The translations under genes and the position numbers were made by a program. DNA of 64,000 nt from DASVCN01 sp040905665 (GTDB lineage: Bacteria; Deinococcota; Deinococci; Deinococcales; Trueperaceae). The notes under the pieces are model-generated. The model made no database searches. It worked only from the letters and a program-made list of their open reading frames with translations, and was not told the origin of the DNA. Shown one piece after another: positions 50,152 to 59,110 of the stretch. How positions within the stretch are numbered: position 1 is the stretch's first letter; each line of letters begins with the position of its first letter. The DNA lies in contig JBBDRD010000048.1 of the NCBI GenBank assembly GCA_040905665.1, positions 9,119 through 73,118 of the forward strand, written 5' to 3'.

Positions 50152-51645
50152 CTACTCCAGCGTCACGTTTCGGAGGTAGCGCAGCCCACGGCTGGCCATC
50201 TGTTGGAAGCCCTGCACCTCGTCGGTATGAGCGCTGAAAAGAGTGCCGTAGGTGACGTGTGCGATGGGCCCTTCGCAGGCGAGACGCTGCTGCAGCTCAT
50301 TGTAGATCTCTTGCCGGGCTTCCTCGTCCACCGTGGTACGGCCGCGATCGAGCAGTTCGTCGACCTGTGGATCGCCGTAGTTGAAGACGTTCGTGGAGCC
50401 GTCGGAGCGAAATGTGCGGTAGAGGTAGCCGTCTGGGTCGAGCGTTCCGCCGTTGAGACTCACGAACATGTCGAAGTTCGAGTTGCTCCAGTCCTGAACG
50501 AAGGTGCCGAACTCCGCAACGTTGACGCTCGCATCTATTCCGGCCTCTCTGAGTTGGGCCTGCAGCACCTGCGCCGCGTCGGAAACCACCTTGATGGTTC
50601 CGAACGTGAGGATCTCGAGCTCTATTCCGTCCGGATAGCCGGCCTCGGCCAGCAGTTCACGGGCGCGCTCGGCCGAGTGGTCGTAGCAGTAGTACTCCTC
50701 GGGGGGAAGCGCCCAATCCACCAGCGCCGGGCTCAGGGGTCCTGCAGGAACCGCATCGCCGAAGTAGACGGCCTCGACGATCTCCTCACGGTCGATCGCG
50801 TAGTTGATGGCTGCCCTTACCCTCACATCGCCGAACGGTTCACGGCCGGCGTTGATGCCCATCAGGACGTAGGACAGATCCTGCGTTCCCAACATGGTGA
50901 CCCCGGGGGCGCGCTCGAGCGTCTGTGCGGTGGCAGGATCGACATCAGGCAGTAGGTGATAGGTGCCGGTGCGAAGTCCCGCCGCGCGGGTGGAGGCCTC
51001 GGGTACCACGTGGTAACGAATGCCCGCCACGACCGGCTGGCCGTCGCGATAGTAATCGGGGTTGGCCTCGAGCGTTACGAATGTGTCGGGGACGATCTCG
51101 CCGAGCATGAAGGGACCGGTTCCCACCGCCACCTGCTGAAGATCGCCGTGCTCTTCGATGACTTCGCGGGGGACGACGCTCAAGTTAGTGAGATTGGAGA
51201 GGAAGGGCGCGAACGGCTCGGAGAGGGAAAACTCCACAGTATGGTCGTCCACTGCCCGCGCTCCAGACACGACATTGAAGCGGCTCGCCTGAGGCGACGC
51301 CGTCTCCTCGGCCATGATCCGTTCGAACGAGTAGACGACGTCGGCGGCGGTCATCGGGCGGCCGTTGTGGAAAGTCACGTCATCACGCAGCATGAATGTG
51401 TAAATGAGGCCGTCCTCGGAAACTTTCCAACTTTCGGCCAAGGCCGGCTCGAGTTGCAGATCGGAATTTGCCTCCAGCAGGCCGTCATAAATCTGTCCGA
51501 TCACGGCAAAACTGGAAAAGGCCGTCACCTTATGCGGGTCGAGGCCCACCGGCGACTGGTCCACTGCAAGTTCGAGCGTCCCCGACTGGGCTAAGACGAA
51601 TCCGAATAGGGTTGCGGCGAGGAGAACCGTGTTGAGCCTTCGCAT
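50152..51645 (-). CDS. Oligopeptide-type ABC substrate-binding protein
   Basis: A SBP_bac_5 protein, 497 residues with signal peptide (ending VLAQ). Markers are VGLDPHKVTAFSSFAVIGQIYDGL, PALAESWKVSEDGLIYTFMLR, DVTFHNGRPMTAADVVYSFERI, INYAIDREEIVEAVY and a C-terminal STNVFNYGDPQVDELLDRGR. It delivers peptides or glycopeptides; the operon context suggests muropeptides. AGGAGG precedes the ATG. It is the first gene of the minus-strand recycling operon and has a good promoter upstream. Confidence 0.9.
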   Translation of the reverse strand: MRRLNTVLLAATLFGFVLAQSGTLELAVDQSPVGLDPHKVTAFSSFAVIGQIYDGLLEANSDLQLEPALAESWKVSEDGLIYTFMLRDDVTFHNGRPMTAADVVYSFERIMAEETASPQASRFNVVSGARAVDDHTVEFSLSEPFAPFLSNLTNLSVVPREVIEEHGDLQQVAVGTGPFMLGEIVPDTFVTLEANPDYYRDGQPVVAGIRYHVVPEASTRAAGLRTGTYHLLPDVDPATAQTLERAPGVTMLGTQDLSYVLMGINAGREPFGDVRVRAAINYAIDREEIVEAVYFGDAVPAGPLSPALVDWALPPEEYYCYDHSAERARELLAEAGYPDGIELEILTFGTIKVVSDAAQVLQAQLREAGIDASVNVAEFGTFVQDWSNSNFDMFVSLNGGTLDPDGYLYRTFRSDGSTNVFNYGDPQVDELLDRGRTTVDEEARQEIYNELQQRLACEGPIAHVTYGTLFSAHTDEVQGFQQMASRGLRYLRNVTLE

Positions 51646-51773
51646 GCCTGCCTCCTTCTAGAGAACGATCCCTCGCGAGCCGATGGCGCGCGAGGCTTCC
51701 AACCGTCTTATTGTCCAACTTTCCGGGCGACAGGCCCGCTGCCTGAACCGGTAGTGCAACTAGTCGTGGCGTG

Positions 51774-51803
51774 ACTATACCAGTCCTAGACCACCGCGGT
51801 CAA
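51774..51803 (-). promoter_or_regulatory. Promoter of the recycling operon with an embedded candidate GntR site
   Basis: On the minus strand TTGACC (51798-51803) and TATAGT (51774-51779) are separated by 18 bases, a near-consensus promoter about 130 bases before the binding-protein start. The spacer holds GTGGTCTAGGACTGG. Its GTGGTCTA half matches one half of the DasR-type consensus AGTGGTCTAGACCAGT. The same core, read TAGACCAC, recurs upstream of 55047. Confidence 0.6.
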
Positions 51804-51857
51804 TTGCAGCGCTCGATCGGGGCGGGGCGTAGGGGTCCACCGTGCTACTGTCGCGCA

Positions 51858-52931
51858 ATGACCGTCCCGACCAAGGCCGAAAGAGTTGTGCGAGACGCAA
51901 TCGAAGCTGGAGTGGCCCCCGGTGCGGTTGCGCTTGCCGGTGGCCGCTGGGGCCGTTCGAGCATCGGTTCAGTAGGCAAGCCGCTCGGGGGTGAACGGCC
52001 GACGAGCGTAGGGATGAGCCGAGAGGACGGCCCACCGGTAACCGCTAACACCCGTTACGACCTCGCTTCGCTCACCAAAGTGGTAGCCACACTGCCGTCG
52101 ATCCTGCGCCTGGTTTCGGAGGGCGAGTTGGCGCTCGACGACGAGGTGGGCCGCTATTTCAGCAACGCCGGCTGGTTCCAGACGCCCTCCCTGGCGAACG
52201 CTACCGTACGCCGGCTTCTCAGCCACACCTCGGGCCTGCCGGCTTGGCGTCCCCTCTTCGCTCAGCTGTCCGATCGCCGTACGGCGCTGGCTGCGGTGCT
52301 GCAGACCCCGCTCGAGCAACCCGAAGAGGTTGTCTACAGTGACTTGGGATTCATGCTGCTTGGCGCCCTGGTGGAGCGGGTGGCCGGCGAGCGGCTCGAT
52401 CGGTTCGCCGAACAGCAGGTTTACACCCCGTTGGGGATGAACGATACGAGCTTCGGTCCGCTGACCGGTGTCCCGGTTGCCGCCACCGAAGAGTGCGGCT
52501 GGCGTGGCCGCCTGCTGGAGGGCGAGGTACACGACGAGAACGCAACGGTGTGGGAGGGGGTCGCTGGTCACGCCGGCCTCTTCGGCACGGCCGCTGATCT
52601 GGCCCGCTACTGCAGGGCGTGGCTCGAGCTCGATGAACGGTTGGGGCGTGAGGAGATTCTGGTCGAAGCGACAAATGAGCAAGCGCGGGGCGAGGACGGG
52701 ACTCGGCGCGGCTTGGGCTGGATGCTGGCGGTTGACGGATGCTTCGCGGGGCGCGGGGCACGAGGATACGGGCACACCGGTTTCACCGGAACTTCGCTAT
52801 GGCTGGACCCCGCCGCCGAGAGTTTCGCGGTACTGCTCACCAACCGGGTACATCCACATCGCAGCCGGCGCACGGGCATCGCCGAGCTACGGGTGGCGTT
52901 CCATGAGGCGTTGCGGGAGAGCGTGGAATGA
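51858..52931 (+). CDS. Beta-lactamase-like serine hydrolase (class C / EstB type)
   Basis: A PBP-like serine hydrolase with SxxK in DLASLTKVV, a YSD motif in VVYSDLGFML in place of YxN, and a GHTGFTG motif replacing KTG. No signal peptide, so it is cytoplasmic, 358 residues. Members include beta-lactamases, esterases and peptidases. Beside anmK it may cleave a peptide or amide on muropeptide fragments, which is inference. The ATG at 51858 follows TACTGT by six bases, a pattern that fits a leaderless transcript. Confidence 0.85.
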   Translation: MTVPTKAERVVRDAIEAGVAPGAVALAGGRWGRSSIGSVGKPLGGERPTSVGMSREDGPPVTANTRYDLASLTKVVATLPSILRLVSEGELALDDEVGRYFSNAGWFQTPSLANATVRRLLSHTSGLPAWRPLFAQLSDRRTALAAVLQTPLEQPEEVVYSDLGFMLLGALVERVAGERLDRFAEQQVYTPLGMNDTSFGPLTGVPVAATEECGWRGRLLEGEVHDENATVWEGVAGHAGLFGTAADLARYCRAWLELDERLGREEILVEATNEQARGEDGTRRGLGWMLAVDGCFAGRGARGYGHTGFTGTSLWLDPAAESFAVLLTNRVHPHRSRRTGIAELRVAFHEALRESVE

Positions 52932-52992
52932 GGGAGAATTCGGCGCGCCGCGTCCTCCTCGGCACCTCCGGGCCTGCGCTTGAGGGTGCTCA

Positions 52993-54159
52993 ATGAATGC
53001 CCTCCCGCCGATGGTCGTCCTCGGGCTAATGTCCGGCACCTCGGCCGACGGCGTAGACGCGGTGGCGGCCCGGCTCGAGCTGAAAGAGGGCGGTCTCACC
53101 TGGGAGGTTCTCGCTCGCGGCTCAAAGTCTTATCCGGCCGACCTGCGCCGGCGCCTGCTGCTGGCTCTAAAGCCAGAGACCTCCGACGTCGCGTTGATCA
53201 CCCAGTTGCACGCCCAGGTTGGGGAAGTCTATGCGGACCTCGCGGCTGAGCTTATCGAAGGGCTACCGGAGGTAGAACTCATTGCGCTCTCCGGCCAAAC
53301 CATCTATCACATCCCCCGCATCGAACCGGAACGCGACTGGCGGCAGGTATCGACGCTGCAGATCGGCGAGCCGGCGCTGGTCGCCGAGTGCTGCAACCTA
53401 CCGGTAATGTGCGACTTCCGCCAGGGCGACATGGCGGCCGGTGGCCAGGGAGCTCCGCTGGTCTCATTCGGCGACCTGCTCCTCTACGGCGAAGCGGGCG
53501 TGCGTCGGGCGGTTCATAACCTGGGCGGTATCTCCAACCTCACCTACCTCGGTTGGCAATCCCGTAGGCAGGGCGGCGAGCCGCGAGTGTTCGCCTTCGA
53601 CACCGGCCCCGCCAACTGCCTGATGGACGAAGCGGCCGAGCGATTCGCGAGGAAGGACTTTGACGAGGGGGGTGAGATGGCCGCGGCGGGGCGGGTCGAC
53701 CGGGAACTGCTCACGCGCTGGCTCGAGCACCCCTATCTAAGGCTTCCTCCGCCCAAGACTACCGGCCGCGAACTCTTCGAGCTATCCGCGTTTCTGTCGG
53801 CAGAGAGCGACGCGCTCGAGCCGACCGACCTGATGGCGACCCTTTGCGCCTACAGCGCTCGGTCGATAACCGCCGCCTACCGTGATTTCGTGCTCCCCCA
53901 GGGGCTCGATGAGATCTTTCTGGCTGGTGGCGGGGCCTTAAATCTGACACTGGTGCGAATGCTGAAAGAGTCGCTCCCGCTGCCCGTGCACACCTTCGCC
54001 GAGCTCGGCTACGACGCCCGCGACCGCGAGGCCCTCGCCTTCGCGGTAATGGCCTATGCCGGCTTCCACGGGCATGCCAACACCTTGCCTTCGGCTACCG
54101 GAGCGAGGCGAGCGGTAGTTGCAGGCAAGTTAGTGGATCACCGGCCGAGAGCGAAATAA
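52993..54159 (+). CDS. anmK: Anhydro-N-acetylmuramic acid kinase
   Basis: It hydrolyses and phosphorylates 1,6-anhydro-MurNAc to MurNAc-6-phosphate, feeding MurQ. Hallmark motifs are LGLMSGTSADGVDAV, CDFRQGDMAAGGQGAPLV (catalytic Asp), NLGGISNLT, FDTGPANCLMD and EIFLAGGGALNLTLV. 388 residues, normal length. It lies 61 bases after the serine hydrolase gene, probably one unit with it. MurQ is encoded on the opposite strand in the same locus. Confidence 0.95.
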   Translation: MNALPPMVVLGLMSGTSADGVDAVAARLELKEGGLTWEVLARGSKSYPADLRRRLLLALKPETSDVALITQLHAQVGEVYADLAAELIEGLPEVELIALSGQTIYHIPRIEPERDWRQVSTLQIGEPALVAECCNLPVMCDFRQGDMAAGGQGAPLVSFGDLLLYGEAGVRRAVHNLGGISNLTYLGWQSRRQGGEPRVFAFDTGPANCLMDEAAERFARKDFDEGGEMAAAGRVDRELLTRWLEHPYLRLPPPKTTGRELFELSAFLSAESDALEPTDLMATLCAYSARSITAAYRDFVLPQGLDEIFLAGGGALNLTLVRMLKESLPLPVHTFAELGYDARDREALAFAVMAYAGFHGHANTLPSATGARRAVVAGKLVDHRPRAK

Positions 54160-54201
54160 AAGCGATATGGAGCTGAAGCGAGCGAGTTCGAGCTTGCAGT
54201 G

Positions 54202-54606
54202 TCACCGCCACACCGCGGCTCCCAAAACATCAAAGTCGCCGTCGAAGGTCCATACAGCGACCTCGAGGCGTTGCGACAGTATTGCGAGAGTGGCGTCAAA
54301 GAGGCTGATGTCCTGGTCGTCGAAGCGGGACAAGAGCTCGAACGCCTCTCTATAATCGGCGTCCTTGGGGTTGATTACACTTCCATCCTCGATTACGACT
54401 TTCAGCCATTGCAGTGCAACGGAGGCATAGAGGTGTCGCCGCATGACGCCGTACGTTTCCATAACGATCGGATACGCGAAGAGGAACTCCCGTCCTTCTG
54501 CCTCCAGCCGGGCGAACTCCTCGTTTGCCCGACTATGGTACTGATCCGACTCGTCAGCCAGCGCCAGGAGCGGGCCGGTATCGGCAAGGACAACTCGCGG
54601 CTGCAA
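54202..54606 (-). CDS. vapC: VapC-like PIN-domain toxin
   Basis: A PIN-domain ribonuclease of 134 residues with the acidic residues in LADTGPLLAL (first Asp), FAYPIVMETYGV (Glu), SLFDATLAIL (Asp) and TFDGDFDVLG (Asp). The TTG start lies immediately after the antitoxin stop codon. It pairs with the ribbon-helix-helix protein encoded just upstream. VapC toxins cleave specific tRNAs or rRNA; the target here is unknown. It lies inside the recycling locus but is probably independent. Confidence 0.85.
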   Translation of the reverse strand: MQPRVVLADTGPLLALADESDQYHSRANEEFARLEAEGREFLFAYPIVMETYGVMRRHLYASVALQWLKVVIEDGSVINPKDADYREAFELLSRFDDQDISLFDATLAILSQRLEVAVWTFDGDFDVLGAAVWR

Positions 54607-54858
54607 TCAGTCCTCGACCAGATACTTGTCATGATTGACGCTAAGGTCCGACTTTCCGCTCCCTCTTTCAGCCTTGGGCAGCCGTAAACGGAAGTTGCCG
54701 GCGCGATACTCCCGCTCGCGGCGACGTTGCGACCGCAAGAAGTCACGCAGGGCAACCTGCATCACTGCAGTGAGAGTGGGCGGCGTGCTCTGCGTGGATA
54801 GGTACGAATTGATGTCGCGCTCCAACTCATCGGGTAGCGTTACTGTCACTCGCCTCAT
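54607..54858 (-). CDS. vapB: VapB-like ribbon-helix-helix antitoxin
   Basis: 83 residues. The N-terminal RHH fold reads RRVTVTLPDELERDINSYLS with a following helix TAVMQVALRDFLRSQRR. The C-terminal tail is basic then mixed and would wrap the toxin. It likely represses its own promoter in the 54859-54930 region. Its stop abuts the toxin start, giving coupled translation. It is CopG/RHH rather than AbrB type. Confidence 0.82.
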   Translation of the reverse strand: MRRVTVTLPDELERDINSYLSTQSTPPTLTAVMQVALRDFLRSQRRREREYRAGNFRLRLPKAERGSGKSDLSVNHDKYLVED

Positions 54859-54927
54859 AGCAAAAGCTTACCACAATAGACTCTTTAGATGCAGTTGCAT
54901 CAGCAACCGCTCCCGCCGCCTATCCAT

Positions 54928-54964
54928 TAGACCACTTGCATACCACGTGGCAGCCGTCTATAAT
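54928..54964 (+). promoter_or_regulatory. Promoter of the second peptide importer with a candidate GntR half-site
   Basis: TTGCAT (54936-54941) and a perfect TATAAT (54959-54964) are spaced by 17 bases. TAGACCACT (54928-54936) runs into the -35, and the palindrome CCACGTGG (54943-54950) lies in the spacer. The TAGACCAC core is identical to that in the recycling-operon promoter. The layout fits repression by the GntR protein. Confidence 0.65.
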
Positions 54965-55046
54965 CAAAGCGAAGGCAACAATTAACCGAAGCGGAACGAT
55001 GCAGCGCAAGTCGACGCGGTTCTATCCCAGCTCTACGGAGGTCTTA

Positions 55047-56822
55047 ATGTCGATATCGATCAGGTCCGTCCTGGCAGCACTCTCGGCGTTGCTGCTATGC
55101 AGCTATGCGGCCACACAAAAGCAGACGGTCGATTACGCGGGCCTCGGGCTCGAGCCCGGTCAACGTGGTGGCACGCTCACGCTCGCCTTGGGCGACGCTC
55201 CGCCCTCATTCCTCTACTACGCCGACCTCGGCAGCGACAGCAAGCTGCTCATTCAGCACGTGTTCGACTCGCTGGTCGAGTTCGACCTCGAGACCTACGA
55301 GCTCATCCCGGGTCTCGCCGCATCCTGGGAGGTTAGCGAAGAGGGTACCGTCTACACCTTCAATCTGCGTGAAGGCGTTACCTGGCACGACGGCGAGCCC
55401 TTCACCGTCGAGGACGTCGTCTTCACCTATAACGAGATCATCCGCAACCCGGAAGCGCGCGCCGGCGACGTCGCCCAGTTCGTCTTCACCGTCGACGGCC
55501 AGGAGCGCCAGGTGGAGATCACCGCGGTCGACGAGATGACCGTGCGCATGACCCTCCCCGCACCATCGGCGGCGTTCCTGTTGCAGCAGCGTTTCCCGAT
55601 CATGCCGAAGCACAAGCTGCTGGAGTTCACGGTTGAAGGCGGCGCGGATGCCGCCGAGATCAACAACGCCTGGCAGACCGACGTCGATCTCTCCGAAGTG
55701 GTCGGCACCGGAGCGTTCATGCTCACCAACTGGGTTCCAGGACAGCTGGCCGTGCTCGAGCGCAACCCCGACTATTGGAAGGTCGACAGCGCCGGTACTC
55801 AGCTCCCCTACCTCGACGGGCTCGAGTATCTGGTGGTAACCGGCACCGAGGCGCAAACCGCCCAGTTCCTGGCCGGCAACCTCGACCAGCTCAACATCAG
55901 CGGCGCGCAGTTCCCCGACTTCAAGAGTCGCGAAGTGGCCGGCGCACCATTCCGGGTGATAGCCAGCGAAGCGCTGTTCGGCTCCCCGCCGCACCTGGCC
56001 TTCAACTTCGACGCAGAGGATCCGGCCCTGTCTGAGCTCTTCGCGAACCACGAGTTTCGTCGGGCGATGGAGTACGCGGTCGATCGCGAACGGATCATCG
56101 AGGACGTCTACAACGGACTCGCCCAGATCCCCGGTACCCCCACGGCGCCGGCCGACGGCACCTTCTATGAGGACACCACCCAGTTGTTGAACATGTTCGA
56201 TCTGGAGGCAGCCGACGCCGCGCTCGACGCGCTGGGCCTCGAGGATACCGACGGCAACGGCATACGCAACACCCCGGCCGGTCCCGATCTGGAGTTCACT
56301 CTCCAGTACGGCATCGATTCGGCGACCTACACCGATATCGCCACCATCATTCAGAACGACTTCCAGCGGGTAGGCGTGCAGGCCAACCTGCAAGGGATCC
56401 AGAGCAGCACGCTGCTGGGCACCGGGCTCGCCGGCGACTACGAGGTTCTCCTCGCCGCCTTGGGCAACCAGCCGGATCCCGAGCTGCGCAAGCCGATCTG
56501 GCAGCCCGGCGGAGCGCTCTACTTCTGGCACCGCTCCACCCAACCGTCGGAGGCGGGCACCGAGCCCAACTTCGATGCGATGGAAGATTGGGAGCTCCGA
56601 CTCTGGGAGATCTTCGACCAGGGCACGGTGGAGATCGACAGCGAGCAGCGCGTGGAGCTCTATAAGGAGTGGCAGCGCCTCAATGCCGAGTATGCTCCGG
56701 TGATCATGATCGCCAAGCCGCAGAACATTGCGGCTGTGTACGACCGCGTCCAGAACTTCGTGTACAGCTTGGGCGTGATCCCCGGCTACAACCCCACGCC
56801 GCTCTACTACATCGCAGAGTAG
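55047..56822 (+). CDS. Peptide-type ABC substrate-binding protein (second importer)
   Basis: A SBP_bac_5 protein, about 591 residues, with a signal peptide (MSISIRSVLAALSALLL, ending SYAATQ). Markers are LIQHVFDSLVEFDLETYELIPG, EGVTWHDGEPFTVEDVVFTYNE, GTGAFMLTNWVPGQLAVLERNPDYW, RRAMEYAVDRERIIEDVYNG and, late, VYDRVQNFVYSLGVIP. The ATG at 55047 has GGAGG six bases upstream; upstream in-frame ATGs lack one. Terminator-like hairpin and permease genes follow. Possible ligands are peptides or oligosaccharides. Confidence 0.9.
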   Translation: MSISIRSVLAALSALLLCSYAATQKQTVDYAGLGLEPGQRGGTLTLALGDAPPSFLYYADLGSDSKLLIQHVFDSLVEFDLETYELIPGLAASWEVSEEGTVYTFNLREGVTWHDGEPFTVEDVVFTYNEIIRNPEARAGDVAQFVFTVDGQERQVEITAVDEMTVRMTLPAPSAAFLLQQRFPIMPKHKLLEFTVEGGADAAEINNAWQTDVDLSEVVGTGAFMLTNWVPGQLAVLERNPDYWKVDSAGTQLPYLDGLEYLVVTGTEAQTAQFLAGNLDQLNISGAQFPDFKSREVAGAPFRVIASEALFGSPPHLAFNFDAEDPALSELFANHEFRRAMEYAVDRERIIEDVYNGLAQIPGTPTAPADGTFYEDTTQLLNMFDLEAADAALDALGLEDTDGNGIRNTPAGPDLEFTLQYGIDSATYTDIATIIQNDFQRVGVQANLQGIQSSTLLGTGLAGDYEVLLAALGNQPDPELRKPIWQPGGALYFWHRSTQPSEAGTEPNFDAMEDWELRLWEIFDQGTVEIDSEQRVELYKEWQRLNAEYAPVIMIAKPQNIAAVYDRVQNFVYSLGVIPGYNPTPLYYIAE

Positions 56823-56857
56823 CGGCGGCGCTTGCGGAGCGGGGCGCCGATGTGACC

Positions 56858-56889
56858 GAGGGGGGCTCGAGCAAACTCGAGCCCCCCTC
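56858..56889 (+). terminator. Strong hairpin after the binding-protein gene
   Basis: A perfect 14-bp stem (56858-56871 with 56876-56889) and CAAA loop, followed by CCTTTC. It lies 36 bases after the stop and 57 before the permease gene. It probably lowers permease expression relative to the binding protein or protects its mRNA. Confidence 0.75.
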
Positions 56890-56945
56890 CCTTTCGGCGC
56901 GCTGCTTTTCACCCTCGATGAAGCCACGATCGGTAGGCTTGACAG

Positions 56946-57917
56946 GTGCTCATCTATCTCCTCCGCCGCATCCTGGTGCTGATCCCTACGCTGCTGCTGG
57001 TATCGATCGTGTCGTTCGCCGTGATCCAGCTGCAACCGGGAAGCTTCCTCGACCGCTTCCTCGAGGACCCCCGCATGAGCCCCGCTACCGTCGAACGCAT
57101 CAACGCTCAGCTGGGCCTCGACAAACCCGCATGGGAGCAGTATCTGCTCTGGATGAGCGGGATCGTCACCCGCGGAGACTTCGGCTTCTCCTTCTTCGCC
57201 AACCGGCCCGTGGTGCGAGTGATAGGCGAGGCGCTCGGCTGGACCGTAGTGATCGGCCTCATCACCCTGGTGTTCTCCTGGCTCGTGGCGATACCGCTGG
57301 GCATCCTCACGGCGCTCAAGCGCAACGGCTTCACCGACTTCGTGGCCTCGTTCATCGGCTACATCGGCCTGGCCGTGCCCGACTTCCTCGTGGCCCTGCT
57401 GCTCGTGGCGCTGGTACTAAACATGGGAGGCAGTCAAGTTGGAGGGCTGTTCAGTCCTCAGTTCATCGCCGCGCCATGGAGCTTCGCCAAGGTGCTCGAC
57501 TTCCTCAACCACATGTGGATCCCCATTCTGGCCATCGGCACTTCGGGAGTCGCCGTCGTCATGAGGCAGATGCGCGCCAATCTGCTCGACGTACTCTCCG
57601 CCGACTACATACGCACCGCCCGCAGCAAAGGGCTCGCCGAGCGCCGGGTGATCAATCGTCACGCGGTACGCACCGCAATCAACCCGCTGATATCGATGGC
57701 CGGGCTCTCGCTCCCGGAAGTGATCAACGGCACCATCATCGTGTCGATCGTACTGAGCCTGCCCACGCTGGGTCCGGTGCTCTACGACGCGCTCCTGGCC
57801 AAGGACCAGTACGTGGCGATGACGGTGCTGCTGCTGGCCTCGGTAATGCTGATGATCGGCAACCTGCTGGCCGACCTCGCGCTCGCCTGGATCGATCCGA
57901 GGATCCGCTATGAGTGA
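56946..57917 (+). CDS. Peptide-type ABC permease, DppB-like (second importer)
   Basis: 323 residues. N-terminal LIYLLRRILVLIPTLLLVSIV helix, periplasmic SPATVERINAQLGLDKPAWEQY, coupling motif YIRTARSKGLAERRVINRHAVR. The GTG start follows the hairpin region. It overlaps the DppC-like gene by eight bases. Confidence 0.9.
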   Translation: MLIYLLRRILVLIPTLLLVSIVSFAVIQLQPGSFLDRFLEDPRMSPATVERINAQLGLDKPAWEQYLLWMSGIVTRGDFGFSFFANRPVVRVIGEALGWTVVIGLITLVFSWLVAIPLGILTALKRNGFTDFVASFIGYIGLAVPDFLVALLLVALVLNMGGSQVGGLFSPQFIAAPWSFAKVLDFLNHMWIPILAIGTSGVAVVMRQMRANLLDVLSADYIRTARSKGLAERRVINRHAVRTAINPLISMAGLSLPEVINGTIIVSIVLSLPTLGPVLYDALLAKDQYVAMTVLLLASVMLMIGNLLADLALAWIDPRIRYE

Positions 57918-59001
57918 GCGGCCGAAAAAGATTGAGCGTTCCTCGGGCTCCTTCGTGATGGCATGGGGCCGCTTTCGCCGCTCGATCGTAGGCACCATCG
58001 GCCTGACGATACTCGCCCTGCTCTACCTGACCGCCTTGCTGGCGCCCTTCCTGGCTCCCTACAACATCACCGTCCAGCACAGCGGCAGCGTCTATCAGCC
58101 GCCGCAGCCGCTGCATTGGCTGCGTGAGGGTCGATTAGTACGGCCGTTCGTCTACGCGATGACGCGCGAGCGCGACCCGGTGACGTTCCAGCGCATCTAC
58201 GTCGAGGACGAGTCCCGGCCATTGCCCATTCGCTTTTTCGTGCAGGGCGAGCCTTACAACTACTTCGGACTGCATTCGACCTGGCACCTATTTGGCGTCG
58301 ATGAGGGCCACTTCTTTCCGCTGGGTACCGACCGATTTGGCCGCGACCTGCTCTCGCGCAGCCTTGTGGGCTCGCAGGTATCCCTGACGGTAGGGGTATT
58401 GGGCATCCTCATCTCGTTCACCATCGGCATCCTGGTCGGGGGAGCCAGCGGCTACTACGGAGGTGCGGTCGACACCATCCTGCAACGGCTCGTCGAGGTG
58501 CTGCTCTCGTTTCCACGATTACCGATCCTGCTGGCGCTCGCCACCGTGATCCCCGCAAGCTGGCCGTCGACCTGGATCTACGCTGGCATCGTGGCGGTAC
58601 TGGCCTTCATCGGCTGGGCCGGTCTGGCCCGCGTGGTGCGCGGACAGGTACTTGCGGTGCGCAGCGTCGAATATGTGCATGCGGCGCAGTCGCTGGGCGC
58701 AGGTGACATGCGCATTATCACGCGTCATGTGGTGCCCAATCTGGCTTCCTACCTGGTCGTGGCAGCCACCCTGGCACTCCCCGGGTACATTCTGGGCGAG
58801 AGCGCTCTCTCCTTTTTGGGACTGGGCATCAAGGAACCGATGACCTCGTGGGGCCTTTTGTTGGCAGACGCGCAGAACTTCCAGTCGCTCAGGCTCTATC
58901 CCTGGCTGCTCGCTCCCGGTGCGCTCATCGTCATCTCGGTGCTGGCCTTCAACTTCGTGGGTGATGCGCTTCGTGATGCGGCCGATGTTCGCAGCCGCTA
59001 A
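57910..59001 (+). CDS. Peptide-type ABC permease, DppC-like (second importer)
   Basis: 363 residues, longer than usual because about 90 residues follow the first helix (VQHSGSVYQPPQPLHWLREGR to EGHFFPLGTDRFGRDLLSR). The core has TM helices, the coupling motif HAAQSLGAGDMRIITRHVVPN and the end FNFVGDALRDAADVRSR. Such an extended periplasmic loop occurs in a subset of DppC-like permeases. ATPases are not encoded here. Confidence 0.9.
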   Translation: MSERPKKIERSSGSFVMAWGRFRRSIVGTIGLTILALLYLTALLAPFLAPYNITVQHSGSVYQPPQPLHWLREGRLVRPFVYAMTRERDPVTFQRIYVEDESRPLPIRFFVQGEPYNYFGLHSTWHLFGVDEGHFFPLGTDRFGRDLLSRSLVGSQVSLTVGVLGILISFTIGILVGGASGYYGGAVDTILQRLVEVLLSFPRLPILLALATVIPASWPSTWIYAGIVAVLAFIGWAGLARVVRGQVLAVRSVEYVHAAQSLGAGDMRIITRHVVPNLASYLVVAATLALPGYILGESALSFLGLGIKEPMTSWGLLLADAQNFQSLRLYPWLLAPGALIVISVLAFNFVGDALRDAADVRSR

Positions 59002-59110
59002 GCCTCATCTGATGCTATCGACGGGAACCTCACGATAGAACACCTGTTCGTTCACTGTCCACAATCATAGTCCCGCCGAGATTCGAAACCATTCCTTAGG
59101 AGACCTGCCC

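Noticed and set aside
52928..52996. 22-codon frame bridging the serine hydrolase stop and the anmK start with ATGA overlaps at both ends
   Set aside because: It is too short, has no ribosome site of its own and no conserved-looking sequence; probably chance.
54202..54687. Plus-strand frame of 162 codons across the vapBC genes
   Set aside because: It is the reverse complement of two well-supported PIN and RHH proteins and shows no domain.
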